Shown piece by piece: positions 1 to 6,611 of a stretch of DNA of 9,819 bases. A program made the translations under genes and the position numbers. The first letter of the stretch is position 1. Every line of letters begins with the position of its first letter. The DNA is from Thermoplasmata archaeon (GTDB lineage Archaea; Thermoplasmatota; JAKEGO01). The notes under the pieces are model-generated. The model searched no databases and had not been told where the DNA came from. It was given only the letters and a program-made list of their open reading frames with translations. The stretch is taken from positions 1 through 9,819 of the forward strand of contig JAKEGO010000179.1 in assembly GCA_022615805.1 (NCBI GenBank), read 5' to 3'.

Positions 1-1480
1 ACGCCATGTCCTCCTGGTGCCACCAGACGTAGGTCACGTTGCTGTTCTCGACGCCGTCGTCGTTCACGTCCATGCCCTCCGTGGTTATCACGAGGACCTT
101 CCTGGAGAAGTTCGTCCCCCAGGACTCCTCGACCCCGCCGAGCGCGGCTGCCGTGTACTCGGGATTGCCGTCCGTGTCGTTGTCGAAGTACTGATGGCCG
201 ATGACCACGGCGCGGTAGAGGTCGACGCGCCTGTCGTCGTCGATGTCGAGGCTCTGTACCAGCCAGACGGCCTTCTTCCGGTGCACGGGCTCGCCGTTCC
301 GATAGGTCATCTCCTTCTGGACGAGCACGGCGGTGTCCTCCTCGTGCTTCGTGTCGTCGTCGGCATCCACGAGCCTCCGGCCCCACTTCATGATCTCTAC
401 TGTCCCGTTGTCCTCGCCGTCCACGTTCCTGTAGGCCGCGAAGACGATCCGGTCCTCGAGGACGAGGTCCTCGTCCGCGTCGGCGCGGATGCGTCCCCAG
501 TTCCACTCGCGGACCCTGTCCGGGGTGCCGTCATCGTCGACGTCCCACGTACGGATCCCGACAATAAGCACAGCGTCGTACTCGCTGACGTTGTTGGAGT
601 TGTTGTCGTGACCGAGGTACCCGGCCAGGAAGGTCCATCGGAACTCGGGGGTGCCGTCGCCGTCGCCATCGTAGGTCCAGTTGATGAGCAGTATCGCAAA
701 GGCGTATTCCGGGAATCCGTCCTCGTCAACATCTGTCGTATTGTACGTCCAGTAGAGGTCGCGGGACCATCCGTCGCCGTCCATCCCGGTGGTGTCGAGT
801 TCCTCGCCGGAGGCGTCGTATTCCGACAGGTCATCCTCGAACTCCTCGAGACCGAGCCCCTCGCCATGCTCGTCGTAGGTCGGGTCCTCCGTGGCCTCGG
901 GGGTCTCACCCTCTCCCCAGAGGACATGGTATTCCTCGACCGCCATGGTCTCGAGCACATCGGCGTCGTACCCGGAGGCGTCCTCCTCGGGATCGTACTC
1001 CGCGGCGCGCTCGGCGTCGGCGTCCGCCACGACCTCGCCGTCTATGGACTCGTTGCTCTGGTCGAGGATCCCCTCGATGTCCTCCACCGTGTAGTCGAGG
1101 ATGTCGGTGCTCTCCGTGCTGTTGATGACGTTACCGAGGGGCGTATCCGGCCCGGCGACCTCGTCGTAGTCGGGCTCGCCGTCGCCGTCCTCATCGAGGA
1201 TCTCCTCGGGGTCCAGGGAACCCGCCTCGTCCAGCGTCCCGTTGTCGATCTCCGGGTCACCGTCGCCATCGCCGTCCATGTACTCCTCTACGTCCTCGGG
1301 CTCGCTGTTGAGCTCGATCATGGTCCCGAATGCCCTGGTCGTCGTGTAATCGGTCAGGGTCTTGCCGCCCTCCTCCGCGTCGTCCCCCGTGGGAAGCAGC
1401 TGCATCAGGCTCATCGCGCTGACGACCAGAAGGAACGCCACCGCGATCGCGATCAACCCTTTCTCTCCCTTGCCGTTCAT
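1..1480 (-). CDS. Secreted, membrane-anchored acidic protein with Asp-rich calcium-loop-like repeats (partial, 3' end outside window)
   Basis: Reading the minus strand from the ATG at 1480, 493 codons run to the left edge without a stop, so the C-terminus is missing. Residues 8-26 are hydrophobic after a short basic start (signal peptide or N-terminal anchor). The rest is strongly acidic and probably outside the cell. It carries repeated loops of the D-x-D-x-D-G type at about residues 69-75, 96-104, 250-255, 271-276, 313-318, 412-416, 433-438 and 471-476, several followed by x-P-[ED]-[YF]. Such loops resemble EF-hand, dockerin or thrombospondin type 3 calcium loops. Ten N-x-[ST] sequons (120, 143, 247, 267, 293, 297, 358, 434, 457, 481) fit an N-glycosylated surface protein. 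Residues 60-230 look disordered. Three ATGs lie in tandem (1486, 1483, 1480). I chose 1480 because GGTGAT at 1490-1485 matches the archaeal anti-Shine-Dalgarno four bases ahead. Calcium binding is inferred and the function is unknown. Confidence 0.85.
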   Translation of the reverse strand, partial: MNGKGEKGLIAIAVAFLLVVSAMSLMQLLPTGDDAEEGGKTLTDYTTTRAFGTMIELNSEPEDVEEYMDGDGDGDPEIDNGTLDEAGSLDPEEILDEDGDGEPDYDEVAGPDTPLGNVINSTESTDILDYTVEDIEGILDQSNESIDGEVVADADAERAAEYDPEEDASGYDADVLETMAVEEYHVLWGEGETPEATEDPTYDEHGEGLGLEEFEDDLSEYDASGEELDTTGMDGDGWSRDLYWTYNTTDVDEDGFPEYAFAILLINWTYDGDGDGTPEFRWTFLAGYLGHDNNSNNVSEYDAVLIVGIRTWDVDDDGTPDRVREWNWGRIRADADEDLVLEDRIVFAAYRNVDGEDNGTVEIMKWGRRLVDADDDTKHEEDTAVLVQKEMTYRNGEPVHRKKAVWLVQSLDIDDDRRVDLYRAVVIGHQYFDNDTDGNPEYTAAALGGVEESWGTNFSRKVLVITTEGMDVNDDGVENSNVTYVWWHQEDMA

Positions 1481-1517
1481 CATCATCACCCTTTCCGTTG
1501 GTGTCGGATATCGGAGG

Positions 1518-1532
1518 CGCCTTAAATACCGG
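1518..1532 (-). promoter_or_regulatory. TATA box for the acidic surface-protein gene
   Basis: On the minus strand, TATTTAAG is read from 1528 to 1521, centred near 1525. A start of transcription about 26 bases on would fall near 1499. This leaves a leader of some 19 bases that contains the GGTGAT ribosome-binding site, so unlike its neighbours this transcript appears to be leadered. It is divergent from the promoter of the gene at 1598. Confidence 0.6.
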
Positions 1533-1568
1533 GCCAGAAGGTTGTGACGGACGAATGTTACCGTACCC

Positions 1569-1577
1569 TTTAAATAT
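1569..1577 (+). promoter_or_regulatory. TATA box, leaderless promoter of the 1598 gene
   Basis: TTTAAATAT is centred near 1573, 25 bases before the ATG at 1598. This is the spacing expected when transcription begins at the start codon itself. No ribosome-binding site precedes the ATG. The box shares a 117-bp divergent region with the minus-strand promoter. Confidence 0.7.
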
Positions 1578-1597
1578 CAAGAGCCGGCCAACGGGCC

Positions 1598-2395
1598 ATG
1601 ATGGGAGGAGACCCCAGGGCGCTTGAGGACCCGCTGCAGAGCCTTTTCGAGCTCTCGAGGGAGGTCTCGCGGATGGCCCGGTGGAGCATGCTCCGCATAT
1701 ACGTGACCCTCCTGTTCCTCCTCTTCATGGTCTTCTTCGCGTTGCTACTCCTGGCCTCCGTCCTCGCCAGCGGCAGCGTCGGAGGGGCCCTCGTCTTCCT
1801 GGGCCTATTCGTCGCCGGTCTGATGGCGATACACACGACGTGGCGGATGCGGGGCCTGTTCCGCACCTACCTCGTGAGGCACGCCGCCATCAACGCCGCG
1901 AGGAAACAGCCTACCATGACCATTCCCGAGGGTGAGACGCCGGCGAAGAGGTTCCTCGCCTACCTGAGGAATTGGAACGATGCCTTCCGGGCCCTCCTGG
2001 AGACGAGCCCGGAGGCGCTCAGGACCCCCGGCTCACTGAGCGGCCTGCGGCAGAACCACAGGTTCGACGCCTACGTGTTCGACAGGAGGTTCCCGAGGTC
2101 GCGGTCCTACATGCTCCTCGTCCGCGAGTACGCCGCCCTGCCGACCGCGAAGGACGTCGGCCGCCTCGTCGCCGAGGTGGAGGACATCCACGCCAAGTGG
2201 AAGGTGATGCCCTCGCGCGTCGTGATGGTGACCGTCCGCCCCGCGGACGACCTCTCAGACGAGGTCTACGACATGCTCGTCAACGGCGTCGATGCCCATG
2301 GCGGGTTCACGCGGTTCCAGGTCGCGATCGAGTCTGCCGACGGCTCGTACGACTTCATTCCCCTCGTGCCAGAGCTCCACGGGTTCATGCCATGA
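1598..2395 (+). CDS. Unrecognised protein with two membrane helices and a C-terminal cytoplasmic domain
   Basis: 265 residues; I do not recognise the family. Residues 1-30 form a charged amphipathic start. Two strongly hydrophobic helices follow at about 32-57 and 61-81, separated by a short Gly/Ser turn. A basic stretch (83-103, rich in Arg) then suggests by the positive-inside rule that both ends lie in the cytoplasm. Residues 112-265 look like a folded alpha/beta domain: a helix near 115-137, hydrophobic strands near 170-176 and 207-214, helices near 184-202 and 219-229, and a final strand near 238-257. No catalytic motif is clear. The ATG at 1598 is preferred because it sits 25 bases after a TATA box; a second ATG follows directly at 1601. 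The gene stands as a single transcription unit with 153 bases before the next one. Coding is supported by G/C-rich third positions and the coherent membrane profile. Confidence 0.85.
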   Translation: MMGGDPRALEDPLQSLFELSREVSRMARWSMLRIYVTLLFLLFMVFFALLLLASVLASGSVGGALVFLGLFVAGLMAIHTTWRMRGLFRTYLVRHAAINAARKQPTMTIPEGETPAKRFLAYLRNWNDAFRALLETSPEALRTPGSLSGLRQNHRFDAYVFDRRFPRSRSYMLLVREYAALPTAKDVGRLVAEVEDIHAKWKVMPSRVVMVTVRPADDLSDEVYDMLVNGVDAHGGFTRFQVAIESADGSYDFIPLVPELHGFMP

Positions 2396-2515
2396 CCGGT
2401 CATCATGTCCCCGGCGATCGAGGGAGGTCCTGTTCCCGGGAAGCAGATCCGCGGGCCATGATGCGAGGAGCCGGCCGATCGGCCACCGCGCGCAATGTCC
2501 AAAGGGTTCAGAAAG

Positions 2516-2530
2516 ATTTAAACAATATAT
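2516..2530 (+). promoter_or_regulatory. TATA box, leaderless promoter of the RING/RWD gene
   Basis: TTTAAA at 2517-2522 follows a purine run (AGAAAG, a BRE-like element) and is followed by AATATAT. The centre lies about 29 bases before the ATG at 2549, so the transcript should start at or within a few bases of the start codon. No Shine-Dalgarno sequence is present. Confidence 0.65.
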
Positions 2531-2548
2531 CCTCCTCCGTACCACGTC

Positions 2549-3850
2549 ATGGTCAGGGCCGCATCGAAGGGGGGGAGCGTCGAGGATGAGCCTTCCGTAT
2601 GTGCCATTTGCAAGAAGGCAGGCACGGACTTCTCTCACACATGCGATGCCCAATTCCATCGAGAGTGCCTCGAGCAATACCGGAAGTTCATCGGCTCGTC
2701 GGATACGATATGCCCTCATTGCCTCGAGAAGGTCTCCTACGAACCGCGGGGCGAGGACGTCGAGTTCTACGAGGAGGCGCAGGCGCCAATGGAACTGCTC
2801 GCGCAGCAGTACCTCGATCTTTCGAACGAATACTACCTCGAATTGATCAACAACGACATGTACTACGTCCGTGCGTTCGTGACGAACATGGACCCCGAGT
2901 CCGGCATATGGCACATGTACCCGCTGACGATCAACTACACCAACTACCCAGACAGGCCCCGCATGATGATACCCGAGGACGTGCTCACGGACGCGCTGGA
3001 CCTGTCCGATACCATAGGCCTCCTCAGGGGGTGGGACTCCAGGCACCCTCCGACGGTAGTGGAGCTCGTGAAGAGCGTCGAGAGCGCGATAACCGACAAG
3101 AACCGGCTCTACGAGGAGATCGAGGCACTGGAACAGGGGGAGGGCGCCTCGAGGAACGGCGACGACCGCCTCTCGTTCGAGTACATAACCTACGGCGGGA
3201 GGACGATGGCCTTCTCCCTCGACCTCCAGAACTATCCCGACGCCCCGGACATGGTCATGGAAGGGCTGTGCATCGGTAAGGGCTTCAACACCATCAAGAA
3301 CTGGGAGCGGCGAACGTCGGCCCTTGGAGATGTCGTGAGGGAGATAAAGGACTGCATGATGCACCATTACCGCCGCGAGTACGAACGGGAGGCGCTCTCG
3401 CGCTACTTCGAGGTCACCGACAACGACGGCCTCGCGGTCCGCATGTGCGACGACGGCTCGGCGGCGTGGGCCGTCTTCAAGGTCCGCTTCCCCGCCGGAC
3501 ACCCGAGGCTACCCGTGACCATAGACATCGACCAGTACGACGGCATCCTGACAGACGACCTCGAGAGGGCCTTCCACATCGTCGAGGAGTCGCGCAAGGC
3601 ATGGGTGCCGACGGTATACGCCGTGGACATCCTTCGCAGGGTCAGGAAGCTGCTCTTCGGCAACCTGTCGATGCGGTGCTCGGAGTGCGGGAACGTCGAC
3701 TGCCCGACCTGCGGCGCCGATGTGGAGGAGGGTTGCAGGCTCGAGTGCCCGAACTGTCGCCACGCTTTCCACGACCACTGCGCCGAACCGATCGAAACGT
3801 GTCCATGGTGTCTCGCTCCGGTCCGCCCCGCGCCATTGAACGATCATTGA
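2549..3850 (+). CDS. RING-like finger / three RWD-UBC-like repeats / RING-like finger protein
   Basis: 433 residues, soluble. An N-terminal zinc-finger-like segment (residues 18-58) has C18, C21, H30, C32, H37, C40, C55 and C58, in RING-like order. Three repeats follow at about 80-183, 184-271 and 272-371. Each has an amphipathic helix, beta strands, a [YH]P-x2-P turn and a closing helix. The turns are NYPDRP (132-137), NYPDAP (228-233) and GHPRLP (317-322). Repeat 1 also has W162 followed by PPTVVELVKSV, and repeat 2 has W252 followed by SALGDVVREI, as in the W-x-P-[ST]-hydrophobic end of E2 folds. The C-terminal finger (377-421) has an extra C-x2-C at 377/380, then C385, C388, C400, C403, H408, C411, C418 and C421, a C4HC3 RING-like set. 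RING plus RWD is known in eukaryotic E3 ligases such as RNF14 and RNF25. The repeats lack the HPN motif and a clear catalytic cysteine, so non-catalytic RWD/UEV-type binding is more likely than E2 activity. The start at 2549 follows a leaderless promoter. Domain assignment is by eye. Confidence 0.85.
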   Translation: MVRAASKGGSVEDEPSVCAICKKAGTDFSHTCDAQFHRECLEQYRKFIGSSDTICPHCLEKVSYEPRGEDVEFYEEAQAPMELLAQQYLDLSNEYYLELINNDMYYVRAFVTNMDPESGIWHMYPLTINYTNYPDRPRMMIPEDVLTDALDLSDTIGLLRGWDSRHPPTVVELVKSVESAITDKNRLYEEIEALEQGEGASRNGDDRLSFEYITYGGRTMAFSLDLQNYPDAPDMVMEGLCIGKGFNTIKNWERRTSALGDVVREIKDCMMHHYRREYEREALSRYFEVTDNDGLAVRMCDDGSAAWAVFKVRFPAGHPRLPVTIDIDQYDGILTDDLERAFHIVEESRKAWVPTVYAVDILRRVRKLLFGNLSMRCSECGNVDCPTCGADVEEGCRLECPNCRHAFHDHCAEPIETCPWCLAPVRPAPLNDH

Positions 3851-3909
3851 CCGGCCCACGGTTCCGCCTCATCGACCATCGCACGAAATGTGCCGGAATC
3901 TCCAATATG

Positions 3910-3920
3910 CTTAAATATTC
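3910..3920 (+). promoter_or_regulatory. TATA box, leaderless promoter of the zinc ribbon/RING membrane-protein operon
   Basis: CTTAAATATTC is centred near 3915, 27 bases before the ATG at 3942. The 91-bp gap after the upstream stop is otherwise G/C rich. This gives the 3942 gene and its downstream DUF2085 partner their own promoter, independent of the RING/RWD gene. Confidence 0.7.
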
Positions 3921-3941
3921 TCGGCCGCCCTTGCAGGCCAG

Positions 3942-5576
3942 ATGGCCGAGGTCATCTGCCCTACCTGCCATTTGCGATTCGACGCGGTCGGCGATCGACC
4001 CGTATGCCCCGACTGCGGCGAGGTGTTCTCAGCACCTGCGAGAGCCATCGCGCCGGCTCCAGGGGCCATCGGACAGCCCCCGCCGACGTCCATCCCACCC
4101 GCGGAGCGCGCCGTCGCGCCGGCCGTGCCGCGACCCCAACAGGAAGAGAGGACCATCCGCTGGACAGAGGAACCCTTCGCCCCGCTTCCCGAGGCCGACG
4201 TCCCCCAGCCGGTCCCGGTCCGCCGGAAGACATCCCAGGCGAGGCCGCGGATCGACGGACCCGTGGCGCCGGAGGAGGTCACCGTCTCCGTGGAGGAAGT
4301 GTCAGAGACATCCGGGGCACCGAGGGCGCCGGGACCGGCGATGCCCGCCATGGCCGCCAAGACGCCGCGCGGCCTCCCGAAGGGCGCCGGCTCCACCGCC
4401 GACAGGCTCCTCGCCCGGGTGGAGGAACGTCGGTCCCAGGCCGAGAGGCCCGTGTCGACCGCCCGCCCGAGGTCGGGTATCCCCTACATTCCCGTCGAGT
4501 TCCACGTCCCGAGGGAGCGCGCTCCGCCTTCGATCGAGAGACGAACGGGCACATGGGAGAGCCCTGCCGCGCGGAAGGTCGATGTCGCCGAGCCCGGTCG
4601 CGGACCGGCGCCGGAGGCGGTCCGTCCTGCGGAACCGCCCGGCGCAGCGGAGCGTGCTCGCGTCCGACCCCTACGCAGGCCATCGGGCGCCGTCGCCCCG
4701 AAGGCGGTCGCGCCCCGCCGGCGCCCGCGGAGGAGGGCGGCGCCTCCACCTTCCCCGGGTCCCGTTCCGTTCCACAGGGCGGTCCTGACGCGCCTCCGGC
4801 ACCCCATGGAACCCAGACGGACCTCCGACCGCCCTCCTCTGCGGACAAGGTCCGGCCTTGCTGGCGTCTTTCTCCTCGTCGTTTTCGCGCTCGGGATAGC
4901 CCAGGCCGCGATGATGCTCGGGACGACGGTCGAGCATCCCGAGGGCGGCGGGCGGCTGGACTCGGTCCTCGTGGAGGTCCGCGACGACCAGGGCACCCTC
5001 GTCGCGGGCGCTTTCATCGAGATGGATGACGCGGAGACCGCGATCACGGGCGTGGCGGGCGTCGCTTCCTTCGAGCAGGTGGCCTACGGCGATCACACGA
5101 TCGTCGTCACCCGCACCGGATACGGACGGGCCACATACCGCGTCACGATCACGGGCAGTTCCGAGACCATGACCCTCATGCTCCCCCGGAGCGGGACCCG
5201 CGATGTGGACGAACGCGTGACGACGACCTCCGGGGAGAGCGAGGTCCCCGTCGCGAGCGTCATCATCGCCGGGCTCGCCGCGGTCGCGTTCGCCGGAGGG
5301 GTCCTCTCCTTCCGGGGCTTCGGCCGTTTCGTCCCGTCCGTGGGAGCCGTCGCCGGTCTGGCGACCATAGGTTTCGTGGTGGGGCCCATCTTGTCGTTGT
5401 TCGCCCTGATGCTCGTCCTCTCGTCCTCCCGCGAGTTCGCCCCGGATGTCCGCTGCCCGGCATGCACCGGTCGCATGACGGGCGGAGCCTACCGCTGCGC
5501 CAACTGCGGCTCCGAGTATCACGTCGCCTGCGCCGACAGCGTCCGCAAATGCGTCGTCTGCGGGGAGTACCTTTGA
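3942..5576 (+). CDS. Membrane protein with N-terminal zinc ribbon, extracytoplasmic beta-sandwich domain and C-terminal RING-like finger
   Basis: 544 residues. A zinc ribbon is at the N-terminus (C6, C9, C22, C25). Residues 30-300 are rich in Pro, Ala and Arg and look disordered. A membrane helix at about 305-327 leads to a beta-rich domain (about 339-415) that resembles carboxypeptidase-regulatory or PEGA-type Ig-like folds (V-x-V-x-D-x2-G early, then a G-D-H-T-I-V-V-T strand and a GYG turn). Residues 437-494 are hydrophobic and read best as three helices (about 438-457, 466-478, 481-495). With the first helix this gives four spans and puts both ends in the cytoplasm; if 466-494 is one helix, the C-terminus would be outside. 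The C-terminal finger has C505, C508, C519, C522, H527, C530, C537 and C540, the same C-x2-C...C-x2-C-x4-H-x2-C-x6-C-x2-C order as in the upstream gene. The start follows a leaderless promoter, and the zinc ribbon begins at residue 6. The DUF2085 gene follows after 14 bases. Function unknown; adaptor or sensor is inference. Confidence 0.88.
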   Translation: MAEVICPTCHLRFDAVGDRPVCPDCGEVFSAPARAIAPAPGAIGQPPPTSIPPAERAVAPAVPRPQQEERTIRWTEEPFAPLPEADVPQPVPVRRKTSQARPRIDGPVAPEEVTVSVEEVSETSGAPRAPGPAMPAMAAKTPRGLPKGAGSTADRLLARVEERRSQAERPVSTARPRSGIPYIPVEFHVPRERAPPSIERRTGTWESPAARKVDVAEPGRGPAPEAVRPAEPPGAAERARVRPLRRPSGAVAPKAVAPRRRPRRRAAPPPSPGPVPFHRAVLTRLRHPMEPRRTSDRPPLRTRSGLAGVFLLVVFALGIAQAAMMLGTTVEHPEGGGRLDSVLVEVRDDQGTLVAGAFIEMDDAETAITGVAGVASFEQVAYGDHTIVVTRTGYGRATYRVTITGSSETMTLMLPRSGTRDVDERVTTTSGESEVPVASVIIAGLAAVAFAGGVLSFRGFGRFVPSVGAVAGLATIGFVVGPILSLFALMLVLSSSREFAPDVRCPACTGRMTGGAYRCANCGSEYHVACADSVRKCVVCGEYL

Positions 5577-5590
5577 ACGCGCCCCCCCGC

Positions 5591-6268
5591 ATGACGGGGA
5601 GGCCACACCAGCGAAGGGCACCTGCGGGGAGGCGCCGCTCTCCCACGGCCTGCGCCCGGCGGGCTCATGTCCTCATCCTCGTCGTGACCATCCTCGTTGA
5701 CGCCGCCCTCTTCCTCGCCCCCCTCAGCGAACCCGAGGGGACCGTCGACCTCGGCGAGCGGCCGGGCGCGAACCGCATCGACAAGCAGACCTACACCGAT
5801 GAGATCAATCCGTTCGCCCGCCCGATATACGTCTTCGGAGATGCGACGTGCCACCAGAAGGCCAGCCGCTCCCTCTTCATCAACGGGAACCAGATGCCGG
5901 TCTGCGCCCGCGACGTCGGCGTCTACCTCGGCCTGACCGCCGGCGCCCTCCTGTTCCTCCTCTTCCCGCGCAGGTACTCGATGTGGTGGGCCCTCGTCCT
6001 CATCGTCCCTCTTGGCATCGACGGCACGGTCCAACTCGTCACCAGCTACGACAGCAACAACCTGCTGAGGGTGGCGACGGGCATGATGTACGGCGGCGTC
6101 ATCGGTCTCCTGTTCGTCCAGATCGCCTACGAGATATGCGGTATGCGACTGAAGCGTCCCAAGGTGGAGCGACGGATCGAGAGGGCCCTCGGGTTCCGCC
6201 ACCTCCGGCCCAGGGACCCGTTCCGGGATGGAGACCCTCGTCCCCGGCCCCCATTCCCACCTCGGTGA
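5591..6268 (+). CDS. DUF2085 family integral membrane protein
   Basis: 225 residues from the ATG at 5591. The DUF2085 signature is clear: C87-H88-Q89, S94 in an A-S-R-S-L-F context, then Q101-M-P-V-C105-A-R and a following V-Y-L-G. The family is uncharacterised; its paired cysteines and CHQ motif suggest metal or redox chemistry at the membrane, which is inference. Hydrophobic helices lie at about 26-44, 108-125, 131-148 and 161-183. The second half carries the family's P-L-G-I-D-G-x-x-Q and N-x2-R-x2-T-G features (about 140-164). The last 40 residues are basic and Pro-rich. The frame is open upstream to 5462 inside the previous gene, but that extension is only Arg-rich shadow. The ATG at 5591, 14 bases after the upstream stop, is the sensible start. 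No promoter lies in the gap, so it is probably cotranscribed with the zinc ribbon/RING membrane protein. Confidence 0.88.
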   Translation: MTGRPHQRRAPAGRRRSPTACARRAHVLILVVTILVDAALFLAPLSEPEGTVDLGERPGANRIDKQTYTDEINPFARPIYVFGDATCHQKASRSLFINGNQMPVCARDVGVYLGLTAGALLFLLFPRRYSMWWALVLIVPLGIDGTVQLVTSYDSNNLLRVATGMMYGGVIGLLFVQIAYEICGMRLKRPKVERRIERALGFRHLRPRDPFRDGDPRPRPPFPPR

Positions 6269-6287
6269 CAAGGGCCCCCAGGGACCA

Positions 6288-6338
6288 CTCGCATCGGCAT
6301 CCCTCGGCGGACCGGCCGGGGCCGATGCCCCGCGCGAG
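6288..6338 (+). other. Imperfect hairpin downstream of the DUF2085 gene
   Basis: CTCGC (6288-6292) can pair with GCGAG (6334-6338), and GGCATC (6296-6301) with GATGCC (6324-6329), with a small internal loop and a G/C-rich centre. It begins 20 bases after the stop codon. Archaeal termination usually depends on T-tracts, and none follows. It may therefore be a 3'-end RNA structure rather than a terminator, or chance in G/C-rich DNA. Confidence 0.3.
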
Positions 6339-6600
6339 CACATCCCAACGAGGGGGCGAGAAGGCATCCACCATCCAACGGCTCCGGTGGACATCGAAGT
6401 CGATCGGTCCATCGGCCTGTGAGAAGACGACCCAAGGGCGGCGGCAATGAGGCCGGGTCCTTTCCGTGGCGGCTCCATCCGAGGCAGCCAATGGCGGAAG
6501 ACCGACGGCATCATCGCGAATCCGCCGATCGCATTGCGGCGATCGAGGCCAATGGGCCGGGTCTTCCACCGGCGCGTCGCATCCCCCCGCTCTCGACACG

Positions 6601-6611
6601 TTCTTAAAACC
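6601..6611 (+). promoter_or_regulatory. Probable TATA box for the antiporter gene
   Basis: TTCTTAAAACC is centred near 6606, the only AT-rich promoter-like element between the DUF2085 stop and the antiporter. It resembles the CTTAAA boxes used elsewhere in the window. Transcription would begin near 6632, about 200 bases before the ATG at 6831. Confidence 0.4.

Noticed and set aside
17..1525. 502-codon plus-strand frame rich in Val, His, Leu and Pro
   Set aside because: It is antisense to the acidic gene; Asp and Glu codons read backwards give Val, Leu and Ile. It has no domain or promoter, while the minus frame has a signal helix, repeats, a ribosome-binding site and a TATA box.
2255..3502. 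415-codon minus-strand frame
   Set aside because: It is antisense to the RING/RWD gene, crosses the end of the 1598 gene and an intergenic promoter, and has the Val/His/Arg-rich composition of a shadow.
3445..4788. 447-codon plus-strand frame
   Set aside because: It runs out of frame across the end of one real gene, a promoter and the start of the next, and is an Arg/Pro/Ser-rich shadow.
5462..5590. Upstream extension of the DUF2085 frame
   Set aside because: It overlaps the RING-finger codons of the previous gene in another frame and is Arg-rich; ATG at 5591 fits the operon spacing.
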